A model generated the notes under the pieces. That model did not search any database. It saw nothing but the letters and a program-made list of their open reading frames with translations, and was not told where the DNA came from. Shown one piece after another: positions 46,091 through 58,499 of a stretch of 64,000 nt of DNA (positions within the stretch are counted from its first letter, which is position 1; every line of letters starts with the position of its first letter). Source of the stretch: Heterobilharzia americana (Eukaryota > Platyhelminthes > Trematoda > Strigeidida > Schistosomatidae). Where the stretch lies: contig OX104127.1 of the NCBI GenBank assembly GCA_944470555.2, positions 119,998,741 through 120,062,740 of the forward strand, given 5' to 3'. The position numbers and the translations under genes are program-made.

Positions 46091-46730
46091 AGACAGATTA
46101 AAATATTCTCATCAGTTTAAGGGATTTAGTATTTAATACGAAGTTATCCATTCGTAGGGAATCGAAGAAAGAGGTTTATCGTTTTTCAATTAAACTATAT
46201 CAAACACTATTCATTACTACTGTCAATAGGTCATTAGTGATAGATATGAGATACTGATGACTTTGGTTACTAACTTTCAATCTACACACTGTTCATTATG
46301 ATAGTCGATACACCTTTTTATCTCACTTATTATTTTTTCAATCTTTTGTGTATCTCATGGGTTTCTGACTCAAAATCATGTACATATACATAGAAAGAAT
46401 TAAAGACAGTGAAACTAACTCATGTCTACCGATAGATACATCAATAATCCTTGTCATTATGAAGTTCTTTGAAGGTGGTGAGATTATGTATTCACCCTGT
46501 GTGTCATGATCACAGAAGAATGTCTCATTTATCTTCAGTACATATGTTTTTATCTAACTTCAATATTAGGTCAATCACTTGTCTTGGTGTTTGAAAAAAG
46601 ATCCTACATGACGTTGTAAGTAATGTATTTCGTTCGATTATATAGAAGCCATCTCATTTAACACGTATTTTGTGTGGATGCCTCGAAATTGTCACGATTT
46701 TTAATCTGTATATTAGTGATAGCTAGGAGT
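46091..46730. other. Unassigned
   Basis: Nothing recognised. Confidence 0.35.
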
Positions 46731-46734
46731 AACT

Positions 46735-46910
46735 ATCTTGACTCACTGGCCTGATGGATAACGCGTTGGCCTTTGAAGTGATCACTTCTGGGTTTGAGTA
46801 TTATTGAGAACAACATCACCCACTTCGAAGCAGACACATCCAACTGAGGAGTGCAAGACAGGACGAAACATACATCCTGGATTTCAATCCTACTCTCTAT
46901 CCAGCAGTAA
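46735..46910 (+). mobile_element. Sm-alpha-like hammerhead repeat
   Basis: tRNA-like head with CTGATGGATAACGCG (about 46750), TTTGAAGTGATC, a weak B-box GGGTTTGAG, the AACATCACCCACTTCGAAG block, then the ribozyme at 46830-46885: CTGAGGA 46844-46850, GAAA 46865-46868, triplet ATC ending at 46876, stem I largely intact. Confidence 0.75.
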
Positions 46911-46914
46911 GTTT

Positions 46915-48770
46915 ATATCACTTGGTTACTTCATTTCGCTGAGTCATATAGTAGACAGGTATTATAACAAGTGTGTTGTAGAACGTGATATTTGTTAACA
47001 CCACATCAGAAATCTGAATATTTTGTGTGAAATTTAAGCAGCCAGTCCGTAAGTAGATCTGCATGACTCACGTTTCATTCCCGTTTAGTATTTATCAGTA
47101 AGATACGTGTGAAATTGTAGAGAAACTGATATAATCTTGTACATTGGGACCTATGGCATTCAATGCTAACTTCGTAGCACTTGGCTAGGCGATCTTATTC
47201 CAAACATATTGAACAGACATCGGTCAGTGCTGAGTACCTTGGATTCGACAGTTGCATCACTAACCGCTCAAAACTCAGTTCCTTCAGATATGAACATGCT
47301 TCAAAGTCTTCTGAAAAGGCTAGAGAAGATCACCTTCAACATTTTTAAACATTTTGCTGGGTGATGTGATTAAACATTCTGAAAAGGAGTCGATCACCTT
47401 CCTTTACGAAACAAACGAACCATGCCTACAGAGCTAACAAGTGTCAGCTATAGCTGTGAAACTTTTTGACACTTGTTTCTAGCCGACTCACCAAGGAATA
47501 TGCACTTCTGGAGAAAAAAACTCATAGGTTAAGGTTTATGAAAAGTAACTGTGGGAAAATTGACTGTGACATCACGTTTACTCATTGAATGAAAGTCATC
47601 TCCCTAAACCAGTAAGTCACACTTCCAGTTGAAGGAAGAAAGGAGTTACAACTCTAATAAAATCTAATGCTTTCCGAGCAGGAAGGGAGTACTGTAACTC
47701 TGTTTCCAATTGGTCAACATCCCAGCATAGTATTAAAGCAGTTATTGCTTGTTGAGGACCTCAGAAGAGGATCTTTACCTTCTTAATTTGACACACCTTC
47801 CAAGTAACTGCAAGATCGTATGATGAGGTAACCGTCTCCTTCTATGCCTTACTAGTCTGGTTCAGTTGCTTAAGAAGAGTCATATTATTTTGTTTTTATC
47901 CTATGCTTTATCCTCTATTGTGACGGTTATTTAGCTCTCTTCTCCCTCACTTTCAATCCACACTGTTCTCCAGTTAATTTCGTTAGTTTCCACCTTCAGG
48001 TTACCCACTTCCCTCTATCTCCTACATTCATTCATCTCCTCCAGTAAAATTTCATCCATCTCAATACATTTCATGCATGTCTAACATAATCAGCTACCAA
48101 CTACAAAGTTATTACTAAACGTTTCCTTCTACTTATCTCATTTAGTAGTATATACACATATCTTACGATATTAAAAATTCCACTGAACTGTATTAAATCC
48201 ATTCAGGTTTTCCATCTTCTGTTTGTATGACATAAATTTCTCAATTAAACCATATCATACCATATCACGAGTACACGTTGACACATAAACAATATCATGT
48301 GTTAAGACAGACTGATACATAATACAGTTTAGCGGCTAGCGCGCACAATACAAAAACCATTCAAAGTGAGTTTATTAACTGAATAAAGTGTATGTATATG
48401 TGTTTTAAGCAATGACTTGTGAGTAGATACTTCTAGAAAAAAAAAGTAATAAATAATTTCAGCCTAATCTATTTTTTTTTTCAAACATGTGATCTTATTT
48501 CGCGGGATGATGGTGTTTGATTAACCGACTTGGCTTCATATTTCTTGTCAATTATCAGTGATATATACGTAATCATGACGAAATTGTCGGGAGATAAAAT
48601 TATTTGTAACAAAATCTGTTACCTATTTTAATTAAATATAGTTTTTACCAAAAGAATTACTGTTTACGGATCATTAGAACTTCTCAAATTGCATTATTAG
48701 TGTAACTAAACTGATTCACTAACAATCAGATGATTTCCACTTAACTTAGTAACTATTTTCACCATTTTGC
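46915..48770. other. Unassigned, about 1.9 kb
   Basis: AT-rich with no recognised frame or element. Confidence 0.35.
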
Positions 48771-48779
48771 GTTTCATCC

Positions 48780-48860
48780 TATTCAGGATGTACCAGTCTC
48801 CCGGTTCTTGGCGCTGTCTCCACTAAGACTCCAAGGCCAGAAGGTTATCCACTATGCTAC
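48780..48860 (-). repeat. Sm-alpha-like tRNA head fragment
   Basis: AAGGTTATCCACTATGC and a GACTCCAAGGCC region on the complement resemble the head; no ribozyme core. Confidence 0.4.
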
Positions 48861-49089
48861 TCAGTCACGATAGCCACTGCTTGTGCTGCGGGTATAGCAC
48901 AGTTGTTCTTGATATTATAGCCTATGAATGTTGGCTATAGTTGACTCTTCCAGTGAGCAATAATTTTGTTGTTACTTACCCATTTTTTGTTATAACCTGA
49001 AAGGTGAGTTGATGGTACAGGGAACTATCCGGTGTATTCAATGAAGAAATTGCAATAGTAAGGTCTCAAGCTATGATGTGGAAGCAGGA

Positions 49090-49570
49090 TGAATTTAAAG
49101 GCCATCCTAGGAACGATCGAAATAACCAATCAGGTACCTTTATTGCGGCTATCAAGGCAGATTTTCATAAAATACAGAAGTCTAATTGGTCACTTCAGTT
49201 GTTGCTAGAGTGACCTTTGAAGTCACTCTTTAAAGTTCACTCCAAAATGAACTATCAAGCCTTTATGAAACTCGTAGTAGCACTGTTGTCTTACATGCAA
49301 AAGGGCCTGGTATTGGGGTGACTTTAAAGGCCACTCCAGAAACTTATGAGATGGCCAATTACATTTTTTCATGTTATTATGGCAACGTACTTTTCTAGAC
49401 GAAATATCAAAACCTGATTGGTCGTTTCAATTTTTACTAAACTGCTAAATTGACCAATCAAATTTCAGAATTCCGGCTGAGGGGGATAGTTCCCCATGGT
49501 ATCGAGTAATTTAATTGATTATCTCAACAGTTACTAAGGTTGGCCTTTAAAGTCAGTCGTGAAAGCATAA
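49090..49570. repeat. Internally repetitive region with CCAAT-type and GGCCACTCC-type blocks
   Basis: TTTAAAGGCCATCC (about 49096), CTTTGAAGTCACTC, CTTTAAAGTTCACTCC (about 49214-49243), CTTTAAAGGCCACTCC (about 49323) and GGCCTTTAAAGTCAG (about 49541) recur in both orientations. CCAATCA or its complement recurs near 49126, 49179, 49414 and 49455. Confidence 0.5.
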
Positions 49571-49574
49571 TGCT

Positions 49575-50485
49575 TAATCTATGGGCTTAAATATATTCTA
49601 CTAAACTGCACAGTTTCAGATGTTACCATACTTCACCTAGCCTGACTCTCTGAAAGAGATCCAATGTATCTGAAGATGATTGGTGTCATTGGTTATAAAA
49701 AAGTAAATACCATACGCTTGTTCACCAGTTTTCTTCCAAACTTTCATCAGAGTACACTCTGTCACGTTCACTTAGATACTGAGTAAGTTTTTTCCTCGTC
49801 TATTTTTATTAAAATGTTAACTATCCATGTGGCTGAGAAAGAGTGACAACTGATGATACTCGATTACGATTTGTACTGCTGAATTGTGATACAGTTGTTG
49901 GGAGATAACGTGGTCTACATTGAACCAAGACATCCTGTATTCAGTGCTATATAATACACAGAGGAGTCGACGTTCTCTCATATGATATAATAATGACCGA
50001 TGATGGGTTTTTCCTTCAGTCGTTTTATAGAACTAAAGTAATCAATTTTTCTTGGCGTAAACTGATATAAACTCATTATAGCCCACCATTATATGATGAT
50101 GATATCTGGCATTGGCGAGCAGTAAGATTCAGGAAGTGAATCCTTATCTCTTCAAGACTTGTAAGTTCACAATCAGTAATTCTATTCCAGCTGAAAGTAG
50201 CTTTAAATTTCAGAGCTTTATTTTCAATCAACTGAATTACAATAATCGCCTTCTGTTGAAAAGGTATCAGTAGATTTGAGGATTTTTATCTAATCTATTA
50301 AAAAACAGGTAACAGGCATAACTTACCGTAATAGATGTGAAGTATAAATCCAAAAAGGAACAATAAAACACTTATATGTACACTTATACATCTAATACGG
50401 TGAAAATAAGATGAACAGTGTGACTTTCATTCCCCTGGTAATCACTGCCAACATTATGTAATCAAACCACTTAGAATAGTGTTAT
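49575..50485. other. Unassigned
   Basis: Nothing recognised. Confidence 0.35.
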
Positions 50486-50489
50486 TGCT

Positions 50490-50740
50490 TGTATCAGTTC
50501 CGTCCAATCAACAACGGTGTTATACAAACAATAACATTAAACCTATACCCGTCGCATAAGAAGTGGCTATCTTGGCTCGGTGGTGTAGTGGATAATGCTC
50601 TCGCGTTTGAAGCGATCGCCCCCAAGTCCAAGTCCCGGTGGGAGCAACATCACTCACTGGGAAGCAGGTACATCCAGCTGACGAGTCCCAAATAGGACGA
50701 AATGCTCATCCTGGATTCCACTGCTAGCCACTGCCCATTA
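50490..50740 (+). mobile_element. Sm-alpha-type repeat, most intact copy
   Basis: 5' block (TCCGTCCAATCAACAACGG, then AAACCTATACCCGTCGCATA), tRNA-like head (GGTGGTGTAGTGGATAATGC A-box; AGTCCAAGTCCCGG in the B-box position), AACATCACTCACTGGGAAGC block, ribozyme, then GCTAGCCACTGCCCATTATT. Order and sequence correspond to the S. mansoni Sm-alpha unit as I recall it. Confidence 0.85.
50664..50724 (+). ncRNA. Hammerhead ribozyme, Sm-alpha type, predicted active
   Basis: Stem I ATCCAG (50672-50677) with CTGGAT (50711-50716) plus outer GCAG (50664-50667) with CTGC (50721-50724). Core CTGACGA 50678-50684; stem II GTCC/GGAC (50685-50688 with 50695-50698); GAAA 50699-50702; stem III TG-CT-CA; triplet ATC, cleavage expected after 50710. 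The asymmetric internal loop in stem I is the tertiary-contact element known from the S. mansoni ribozyme. Confidence 0.95.
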
Positions 50741-50744
50741 TTAC

Positions 50745-51100
50745 TATACACTTGGAATAGGTTGTAAAAAGTATATTGGTTAATTGAAAATCCTTTGGTC
50801 AGGATAATTCCTATGTGTTGAAAAATACTCGTTTTATAGTTTAGTTAGTCAATTATGCTAGTGAACACATTTCGAACTTCGGGTTTAGACATATGCTGAC
50901 GTTAATTGATTTCACTTGATAACTTACCAGTATTTAGCATCTTCAAAAGCTGTCCTCATTTCTACCTTTCATAATTTGGCGTCATGTAAAAAGAAAGCAC
51001 TTTTTGAAGAAAAAAGTAGAAATCTTTTCAACTACCTTGTGGACATACATGCAGTAGGAAGTGAGCCAAACCTATTGTGTGAAGGCTCAGGAAACTATCT
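50745..51100. other. Unassigned
   Basis: Nothing recognised. Confidence 0.35.
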
Positions 51101-51104
51101 AACA

Positions 51105-51172
51105 GTATAAACCTCCGTAGATGGAGTGGTCGTCGAACTCATGACCTTCTGGATGAAAGTCTACCTCCTGAA
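51105..51172 (-). repeat. tRNA-like repeat bordering a microsatellite
   Basis: The minus strand contains GTCATGAGTTCGACGACC (B-box-like). The same block recurs at 57935-57990, where it also borders a microsatellite. Confidence 0.5.
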
Positions 51173-51480
<308 letters not shown>

Positions 51481-51484
51481 GCAA

Positions 51485-53730
51485 ACAGACAGACAGAACC
51501 GAAGTAGAATGTCACACACAAGTGCACCGGTTCAAGTTGCTAAACTACACACAAACAGTGATATCAAAGTAGACAAAGTTGTATGAGAGAATAAGAAGCC
51601 TGAAGATAAAAGCTGGCATAAATATTCAAGCTTTAAAAGATGTCAAGGAGTGAATACATCTGCTCCATTGTGACTGATTTCCAGTCACGTCAACTACTGA
51701 TCTCTTTCGTCTTGGGGACCCCTATCAAGCAGTACACGTCGATCCATACGTCTCAGGTTGACAGTCACAGACTTAACCATCTGTCACTACTTCTTGGTTT
51801 GGGCATCCTGAGTTTCCTGTGAATCTAATTCAGCTTCCCCTAGCATGGCATGTCGAGTTAGGCAATGAGTTTGGCATGCACAGTACATGTCCAAGTCATC
51901 TTAATCGCTAAATATTCACAGACTTATCAGTCGGCTTGCCTATCTTGCCCAGTACGCTTCACCTGACATCACAATTTGGCTTCATTAGTAAACTTTCATT
52001 TTTTAAAAGTTATAGAGACTAAAAATTAATTATTGATAAGAAAATAAGCTTTTATGATGTATCGACAAATTGTTATTGCCTTACTGAATCGATGAAGTCC
52101 TTCACAGCTATGTTTTGTACATTGTGAAAACGAATTTACACGGACAAAGCATTGGCTTTTATACGTTATAAGGTTTCAAGACAGTTCATTCCTGTAGGAT
52201 AGTATTGCTGTGAAAGAAGTATGTACAAAATTCATCCTTTTTTTCTTGATGAACAGTCTTCTTTAAAGATGAATGATCATTTTGCGTTGAGGGCAATAGA
52301 ATGGTTTACCTGCCATTTAACAAGCATAGTTTATTCATTCTGCTTAACTTCAGTAAACTGTTGAGGTTATCGAAGAGGTTCTCACCTCAGACTGGTTAGT
52401 TTTCTATGATCTTACCCTTTAAGAGCTAGCTAATTTGAAAGCAGAGCTTTTCGTTACATTCTAACTAGCATCATCAATGCCAAGTTTCTACTGACTTGAA
52501 TTGTAAGAGGTTTTGCACAAATGACTTACTATGCTCCCTTATTGATGAGGTATATGATAAGTGATTTGCATACTCATACTGTTATTGCTCTAAAATTCAT
52601 TCCAATTGACTATTTCAACGTGGTTATTCCTCAACAACTGATAAACTACGCCTGTTTTAATATGCTGACTGACTACTCACTGACCTAAATTGTAGCTGCT
52701 GGAAATTTCTTAGAGATTGTTTTATTTAATGTCTTTTAAAATTTCTTTATTCTCCAACTCTAATTTATGCTGAAAATGTTCTACGTGTCCAGCCAGGTAC
52801 GAAGGAATATGGGTTGTGGCGGTCAAAAGAGATTATCTTTCATATATTCCTTACGTTTCTTAGAGTATGATTGCTATTTTCGTCTTGTATGTTGTACAGT
52901 GTGAAGATTTTATAAACCTAAGGACTGTAGAAGTTCTTGCAGACTTTACATTTCATGATTCACAGTATGATGACTGTCGGAGGAAGCTTCATCTTGTTAT
53001 CTGATAGTTTGTCACATGTTTCATTCTAGTGAGTTCGGCTTGTCTTAATTGTTGTTCCTGATGATGCATTGGACTTCAGGACTGTGTTATAGATGTCCGC
53101 ATATTGAACTTGTTAGCATGGGTCAAACTTCAGCCTTGTTTTGATTGGTGGAAACTGACTGACTAGTTGGTAACCATCATTACTAGTAAATGACTATTCG
53201 CTATTTGATTGTATGTTTATGCCTTAATGACTGGCTTAATTCCTTAACATTCTGGTCTGTTGTCCTTGATGCTGTCTAATTCTTTAGTCTGGATAGTGTC
53301 AGAGGCATATATAGTCAATAAACTAACACCGTGATACGAGTTGAAAGGTCATTGATGGGCCACAATGAAACAAATATCACAAAGACATGAACTGAACCTT
53401 CAAATAAATCCAGTAAAGTTGGCTGCACAAAGACAACCCATCGGTACAACACAGCACTCTTTCGGCGGAAGTTTGGTATTTTGGAGGCTCTAAGCGGAAA
53501 GAAATTCCCCTACTTTTCTGACGTCTATTGTTGTTATTTTCAACTTCTTCTAATGTCTCTGAGTTTATTGCAGCTGGTTATGTTGACTAGTTAGCGTACG
53601 TGGTTTCTAGGGGTGCTTTATCAATCTCTGCATACATGTAGCTTATAATAATTGTAGTGAAATGCTGAGCAGTGTACAAAGTTGATGTTGAACCACTCGT
53701 CTATTGGTCTTCAGGGATGAAAAGTGTCTT
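51485..53730. other. Unassigned, about 2.2 kb
   Basis: No element or coding signal recognised. AT-rich throughout. Confidence 0.35.
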
Positions 53731-53734
53731 CACA

Positions 53735-53890
53735 CATATTTCATTCTATTTGGTGGATAGCAGTGGAATCCAGGATACACGTTTCGTCCTACTTAGGATT
53801 CGTCTACTGGATGTATCTATACCCTTGTGAGTGATGTTGTCACCTTCAAGTGTTCCACCCCATACTAATTGTTTCAAACGCCAAAGCATA
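53735..53890 (-). mobile_element. Sm-alpha-like repeat, ribozyme inactivated
   Basis: On the minus strand the tRNA-like head (TTTGAAACAATTAGTATGGG region) is followed by a ribozyme (53745-53810) with an intact GTATCCTGGATTCCACTGC substrate strand and GAAA, but the core reads TAGACGA in place of CTGACGA. Confidence 0.7.
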
Positions 53891-53894
53891 ATCA

Positions 53895-55900
53895 TATGAA
53901 TGCAGTTTATGGTGTTTTCATCCTTGTGAATGATGTTTCTACGTAATCGGTTTTAGTTTTTGTAATTGGATCTGTGTATGTCGGTTTTCTTGACATCTTA
54001 GTATACAATTTTCCTTTAAATAGGTCAATTGATAAAAGTACTCAAAAATACGAATTTATGGTTGTATTTCTTTCCAGCTGTTAGTCCAATGTTGTTAGAT
54101 TTCAAGCTTTTCTCACTTCACTCTCCTTAATAATCACCAACGTAGGACGTACATGACACATTGAGAGTTTTATTTCAATTACTGACAGTTTCCGATTTCC
54201 GTGTTATATACAAATCAGTAACATCCAACATAGTATTTACCACCGCCTTTATAGGAAGTTTTTTTTATTGAAGACTGGGATCACTTGAAGAACTATTAAA
54301 GACCTAGGAGTAATAAAAAACTATACCGTTTTATGATTAAACTTCTTAAAAGTGGGGACCCGAAAAACAGTGAGGAATCGAGCTTGGGCGGGTAAAATCT
54401 AGTGACGAATAGTAAAATACTCCATACTTGTCTAATTTAATCGTAGTCGGACACTATAAACGCTTATTTACTCAGTAGAACTTCGTGAAGTCCAATTTGA
54501 AGGACACCACTAGTGAGTATTGGACAATGACCTAGTCTAGAAGTTTGTAGGAGATCGACTCACTCCTAGAAGGTAGTCGTCACTATATTTGTTTCGCCTT
54601 TTGAAAAAGCCTTTTATAAAATATGCTCACTCCTTGACTGTCATTAGTAACAGTGTTTGTTGATGGAAAATGTTAATCACTCAGTTTGAAAGTGATTCTA
54701 TATTCACAGACCTCTTCAACTTACAAGTAGGATGAATATTTGGATTATTTTAGGTATTAATGAATTGTGGAGTGTAAAAGTCACTTATTCCTCATGTTTT
54801 ATTTGTGTTAGCTGGATATACTTACCTACAAAGTTTGGTCTTCTCAATGAGACGCGAACCAGATGATCATTGGTTAAGGCATTAGCAAGTGTCCCTTGTC
54901 AATAAATCTTTCGGTCTAAGGATGATATATAGCCTCCTCGGTATTCGAGACTAGTCAGTTGATAGCAATTGTATGACATCGATAGTTGGTGTTCATTCAT
55001 CCAATCATTACAATCCAATCTTTACTTATGACCAGTATTCTTATTCATAGGCTACAACTATAGTAATTTACTTCTGTCTTCCTGACACTTTTTCCCTCTT
55101 TTTTGACTATTTCTAACCCAAAATAGAAAGAAATTTTTATTTACCAGATATCAGACAAAAGAAATATCTCAGTTGATAGTCTGTGGTGTGCGTGTGTGTG
55201 TGTGTGCGTGCGTGCATGTTTCTGAATGTGTGAATCAATTTCCATTCAAATAATCCATCTAAGTGAACGTTTCTATGTTTTGCTTGTTTATTGTTTGTTA
55301 TTTGATGCTTAAATTGAGATCGCCGGATTCTCTTTTTATTTACCTCTCTATTCTATTCGCATGTTTAGTCAAAAATGAAACGCTTTCAACACCACTATAT
55401 TAATAGACTTGGAACTGTTGAAAATTGAATCAGTCTATGCATGAGTATGTCCACCTATCTGCTAAATCCATACGTTTGTTGTATTGATATATATGCGACT
55501 TTCTTTAAAAAAAAACACCATTTCTTTTGTTGTTGTCGTCGTCTTTATTACTCCAAATGACCATAGAATTTCAACTTCTTTCTAGACTGTCCTAAAATTA
55601 TCTTTGTTAAAACGTTCCACTTCTTTAGAAAAAGAAAAGGAATTCAAGGTCAATAATTATAATCAGAAGGCGAAGAGGAAGAGAAAAAAAAAGTAGTAGT
55701 TTGTGTTGTTTTTCTCTACTTTTTTTTTAGCTAAAAATAAATGATATGAAAATCAGAAGAGAAAGAAAGAAAACATGCAGAATATAATGATAAATAGCAT
55801 TATTTATTGATTTCATCATGGTAACTATTATCAGTAAAGTTAATAATGATTTATTTCTGTGTTGAGAAACATCTAACCCATTTAAATAAATATTCTATGT
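53895..55900. other. Unassigned, about 2 kb
   Basis: A faint family A tail may lie at 54260-54420; a (GT)n run at about 55188-55214. No coding signal. Confidence 0.35.
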
Positions 55901-55904
55901 TGTA

Positions 55905-56065
55905 TGCACCCGAAACCAGGCTAAGGATCGAACTCAAGGCTTTCAGTTCGATCCTCAACCCGGTGGCGAGTGCGCACTACTGAGGAGTCCCATACTAGGA
56001 CGAAACAGCTGTTCAATGCCATCAGGTTTTTAATGGTATCAGTCAGTCCATGTCAGTTCGTGATC
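55905..56065 (+). mobile_element. Family A hammerhead SINE 3' half with fold-back
   Basis: GGATCGAACT (55925-55934) and AGTTCGATCC (55945-55954) form a short hairpin where two B-box regions meet head-to-head. The plus part continues through the ribozyme into a tail. Confidence 0.7.
55970..56025 (+). ncRNA. Hammerhead ribozyme, family A
   Basis: CTGAGGA 55980-55986, GTCC/GGAC stem II, GAAA 56002-56005, CAGCTG stem III, triplet GTT. Stem I has two mismatches (GCACTA with CAATGC). Confidence 0.65.
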
Positions 56066-56384
56066 TAACTACCTAATAACCCCAATAACCTTAAAATCAT
56101 CCAGTCGGATGGTTCAGGCGTGGTAGAAATTGTCAGTATAGAGTGATGGGGTTAGAAATCCCTAAACAACGAATAATTTTCGCAGGGTCATAGACTGACT
56201 TTATTGATGATCATAAGTGTCTAAGCACGAAACACGATTTAAACTTGGGTACATTACCTTCCATCATGTAACAGTAAGGCCAAATAGCGTTGATCACATA
56301 ATATTTCTGCTGAAAGACAGTTCCACATGAACTTCGGTTGAATAGTTCCAGATTTTAGGCGAAATCGTTATTAACCATGGACAG

Positions 56385-56450
56385 TGGCTAAGTGTGGAAT
56401 CCAGGACGCGTGTTTCGTCCTGTTTTGGACTCGTCTACCAGATATAGCTG
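56385..56450 (-). ncRNA. Sm-alpha-like hammerhead, core TAGACGA
   Basis: Minus strand: GTCC/GGAC stem II, GAAA, GTC triplet and CTGGATTCCAC are intact, but the core is TAGACGA. The same two-base change occurs at 53745-53810, so it marks a subfamily. Confidence 0.65.
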
Positions 56451-56574
56451 ATCATTTCGGACCAACCCATGACAGAGATGCACAAACTATTAGGTCGAAG
56501 ACAAAATGGTTACTACCTAGAAGAAAAGAATAAGTTTATTGATTCTAAATGATGAATGAAAGAGAAATGAGAAT

Positions 56575-56650
56575 GTGAATCGTGGTGAGGTTTGAACTTT
56601 CGACTTTCAAGTTACCAACGAGGTCCAACTGAGCTATGAGACTCATCTAC
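56575..56650 (-). repeat. tRNA-derived SINE head
   Basis: Minus strand: A-box CATAGCTCAGTTGGACC (about 56629-56645) and B-box AAGTTCAAACC. Confidence 0.55.
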
Positions 56651-56849
56651 TGACGAGGCCTTAATTTTACTTCATTCACCAAGGTTTTGCCCAACTGACA
56701 TCGTAATGACACTGGCTGTGGTGCTAGATGTTCTTATCCGAAACCAAATAGAACCGAATTCGAGAAGCTGGAAGTGTAGCGTTAATTTTATGAGGTTGCT
56801 TTACTTTGGTACATTGAAGTTATTGATGTTGGGTAATAAATGAAGATGA

Positions 56850-57090
56850 AATGAAAACTTGAGTTGCATGAGCGTTGGAAAAGTGATAGAAATCTTAAAA
56901 ATTTATTATCTTTTCCACAACTTACCATCAATTCAGAGTACAATGAATGTGTGGCTCATTTGTTCCGACCTTTGAACCCTGAGGTAGTGCTCTATAGGTT
57001 TCAGAAACCATCAATATATCCTGTCGTCAGAGGGGCTGAACACTTGAAGTATGATATTCAAGTTCTGAGATCACTGCTTGATTGACCATA
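56850..57090 (+). other. Unrecognised open frame (73 codons)
   Basis: 56864-57085 reads as a normal-looking peptide (for example VAHLFRPLNPEVVLYRFQKP, then SIYPVVRGAEHLKYDI) with balanced composition, unlike most frames here. I do not recognise it; it may be an old transposon or exon fragment. Confidence 0.25.
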
Positions 57091-57249
57091 GAGCAGTAAA
57101 AAAGGCTTTAAAACAACCAAACGTTTATGACAAACCTGAGGTGTGTGCACAACACAGGTCTACGTATGCGTTTACCAGTGAGTGACCTTCGACTTTATGA
57201 AGTATTTCAAAATGATATTCATTTAGTGATTTCAGCCAATAATTCAATC

Positions 57250-57400
57250 GAATACATGATGTGACTTTCGTCTTGTTTTAGGCTCATCAGCTGTAGTTAC
57301 TTGCCTCCCAATAAGTGATGTTGTTCCCAGTAGAGCTGCTACATTGAAAACCGATCAGATCTGGTTGATAATTATCAGATAATCACACGAGTAAATACGT
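57250..57400 (-). mobile_element. Sm-alpha-like repeat with CTGATGA ribozyme
   Basis: The minus strand carries AACAACATCACTTATTGGGA (block preceding the ribozyme), then the hammerhead at 57250-57300: CTGATGA 57284-57290, stem II GCCT/AGAC with one mismatch, GAAA 57266-57269, triplet ATC, stem I partly paired. It resembles the solitary ribozyme at 11563. Confidence 0.65.
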
Positions 57401-57848
57401 GGTTGGGTAGATTGGCGAACTCAACTCTTCTAGAATACAGAGGAACGCATCATGGTCATCTTTATACATCATAACCTTTCCTACCTGCAGAAATTTTCCA
57501 TTAAAAACCTATTTTTTAGTCTCTTTCTTGTTACTGAAGAACTGGGCAAAGTGGATCGTGGGGTTAAAGGTTAACGTACCAATGTATGTAATATCTACAT
57601 CAGCATCACATGATGTCAGCTCTCAACTTATATCTGGAGTAAATCCAAGGGCTTTACATCTTTGAAGCAGCAGATTATCCTTCAGCTTCATAGATGAAGA
57701 CTGCCTTAAGCAAAGAAACAAACTGGGACAGAAATTGGTTATCATGAAAAAGCGAATTGATGATCAGCCCTCTCTACCCCTTCCCTACAGCCTTCCTACG
57801 CACACAGGAAGTGTCTGCAATTAGAGAGTACCTAGTTCTATATGCCAA

Positions 57849-57851
<3 letters not shown>

Positions 57852-57927
<76 letters not shown>
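57852..57927. repeat. (TA)n microsatellite
   Basis: 76 bp of TA with a single C interruption. Confidence 0.98.
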
Positions 57928-57929
<2 letters not shown>

Positions 57930-57934
57930 AAACG

Positions 57935-57990
57935 TCAGTAGACGGAGTGGTGTTCGAAAACTGCGACCCACCGGTTGAAAGTCAACTTTA
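57935..57990 (+). repeat. tRNA-like repeat bordering a microsatellite
   Basis: GTAGACGGAGTGGTGTTCGA ... GTTGAAAGTCAACTT is homologous to 51112-51165 (GTAGATGGAGTGGTCGTCGA ... GATGAAAGTCTACCT). Both start or end at a simple repeat. Confidence 0.5.
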
Positions 57991-58499
57991 TAAACCCCAT
58001 AGACTATGAAGTGTGGATATCAGCAATGGTCAACACAAGTCGTTCAATGCTTTTTAACAAATCCTGGCTAGTTTTGTTTTCATTCTGGATGTTATCGTGT
58101 ATATCAGAGGTGTCTATAATTCTATTTCCTACCTGAAATTCACGATATTGCTCATAGTTGATACTGTAAACATTTATTCTAAATAATTCTTCAGAATAAA
58201 TGACTTTGCATACAAAACGGTAATTTGCTCAGAAATGTTTACAGATAAGTGTTAAGCACTTGGTTTACCTGTATATGTGACCGACTAAAGTCACTGTCTA
58301 CCCTACCATACGATGTTAACTGAAGGAAAAAGGAAGGGAAGAAGGTCAAAGGTAGTTAGATTAAAACTTGGCATAAGTCCATGAATTCTCTGTCTTGTAG
58401 ATTTGAGGTGTGAGTGAGAATGTTAAATTTCCTACTGAAGTCTGTGATGATGGGGAATATTTGTAGCTCAGAAAGATAATTTGATGGGCTTGAGTTCTG

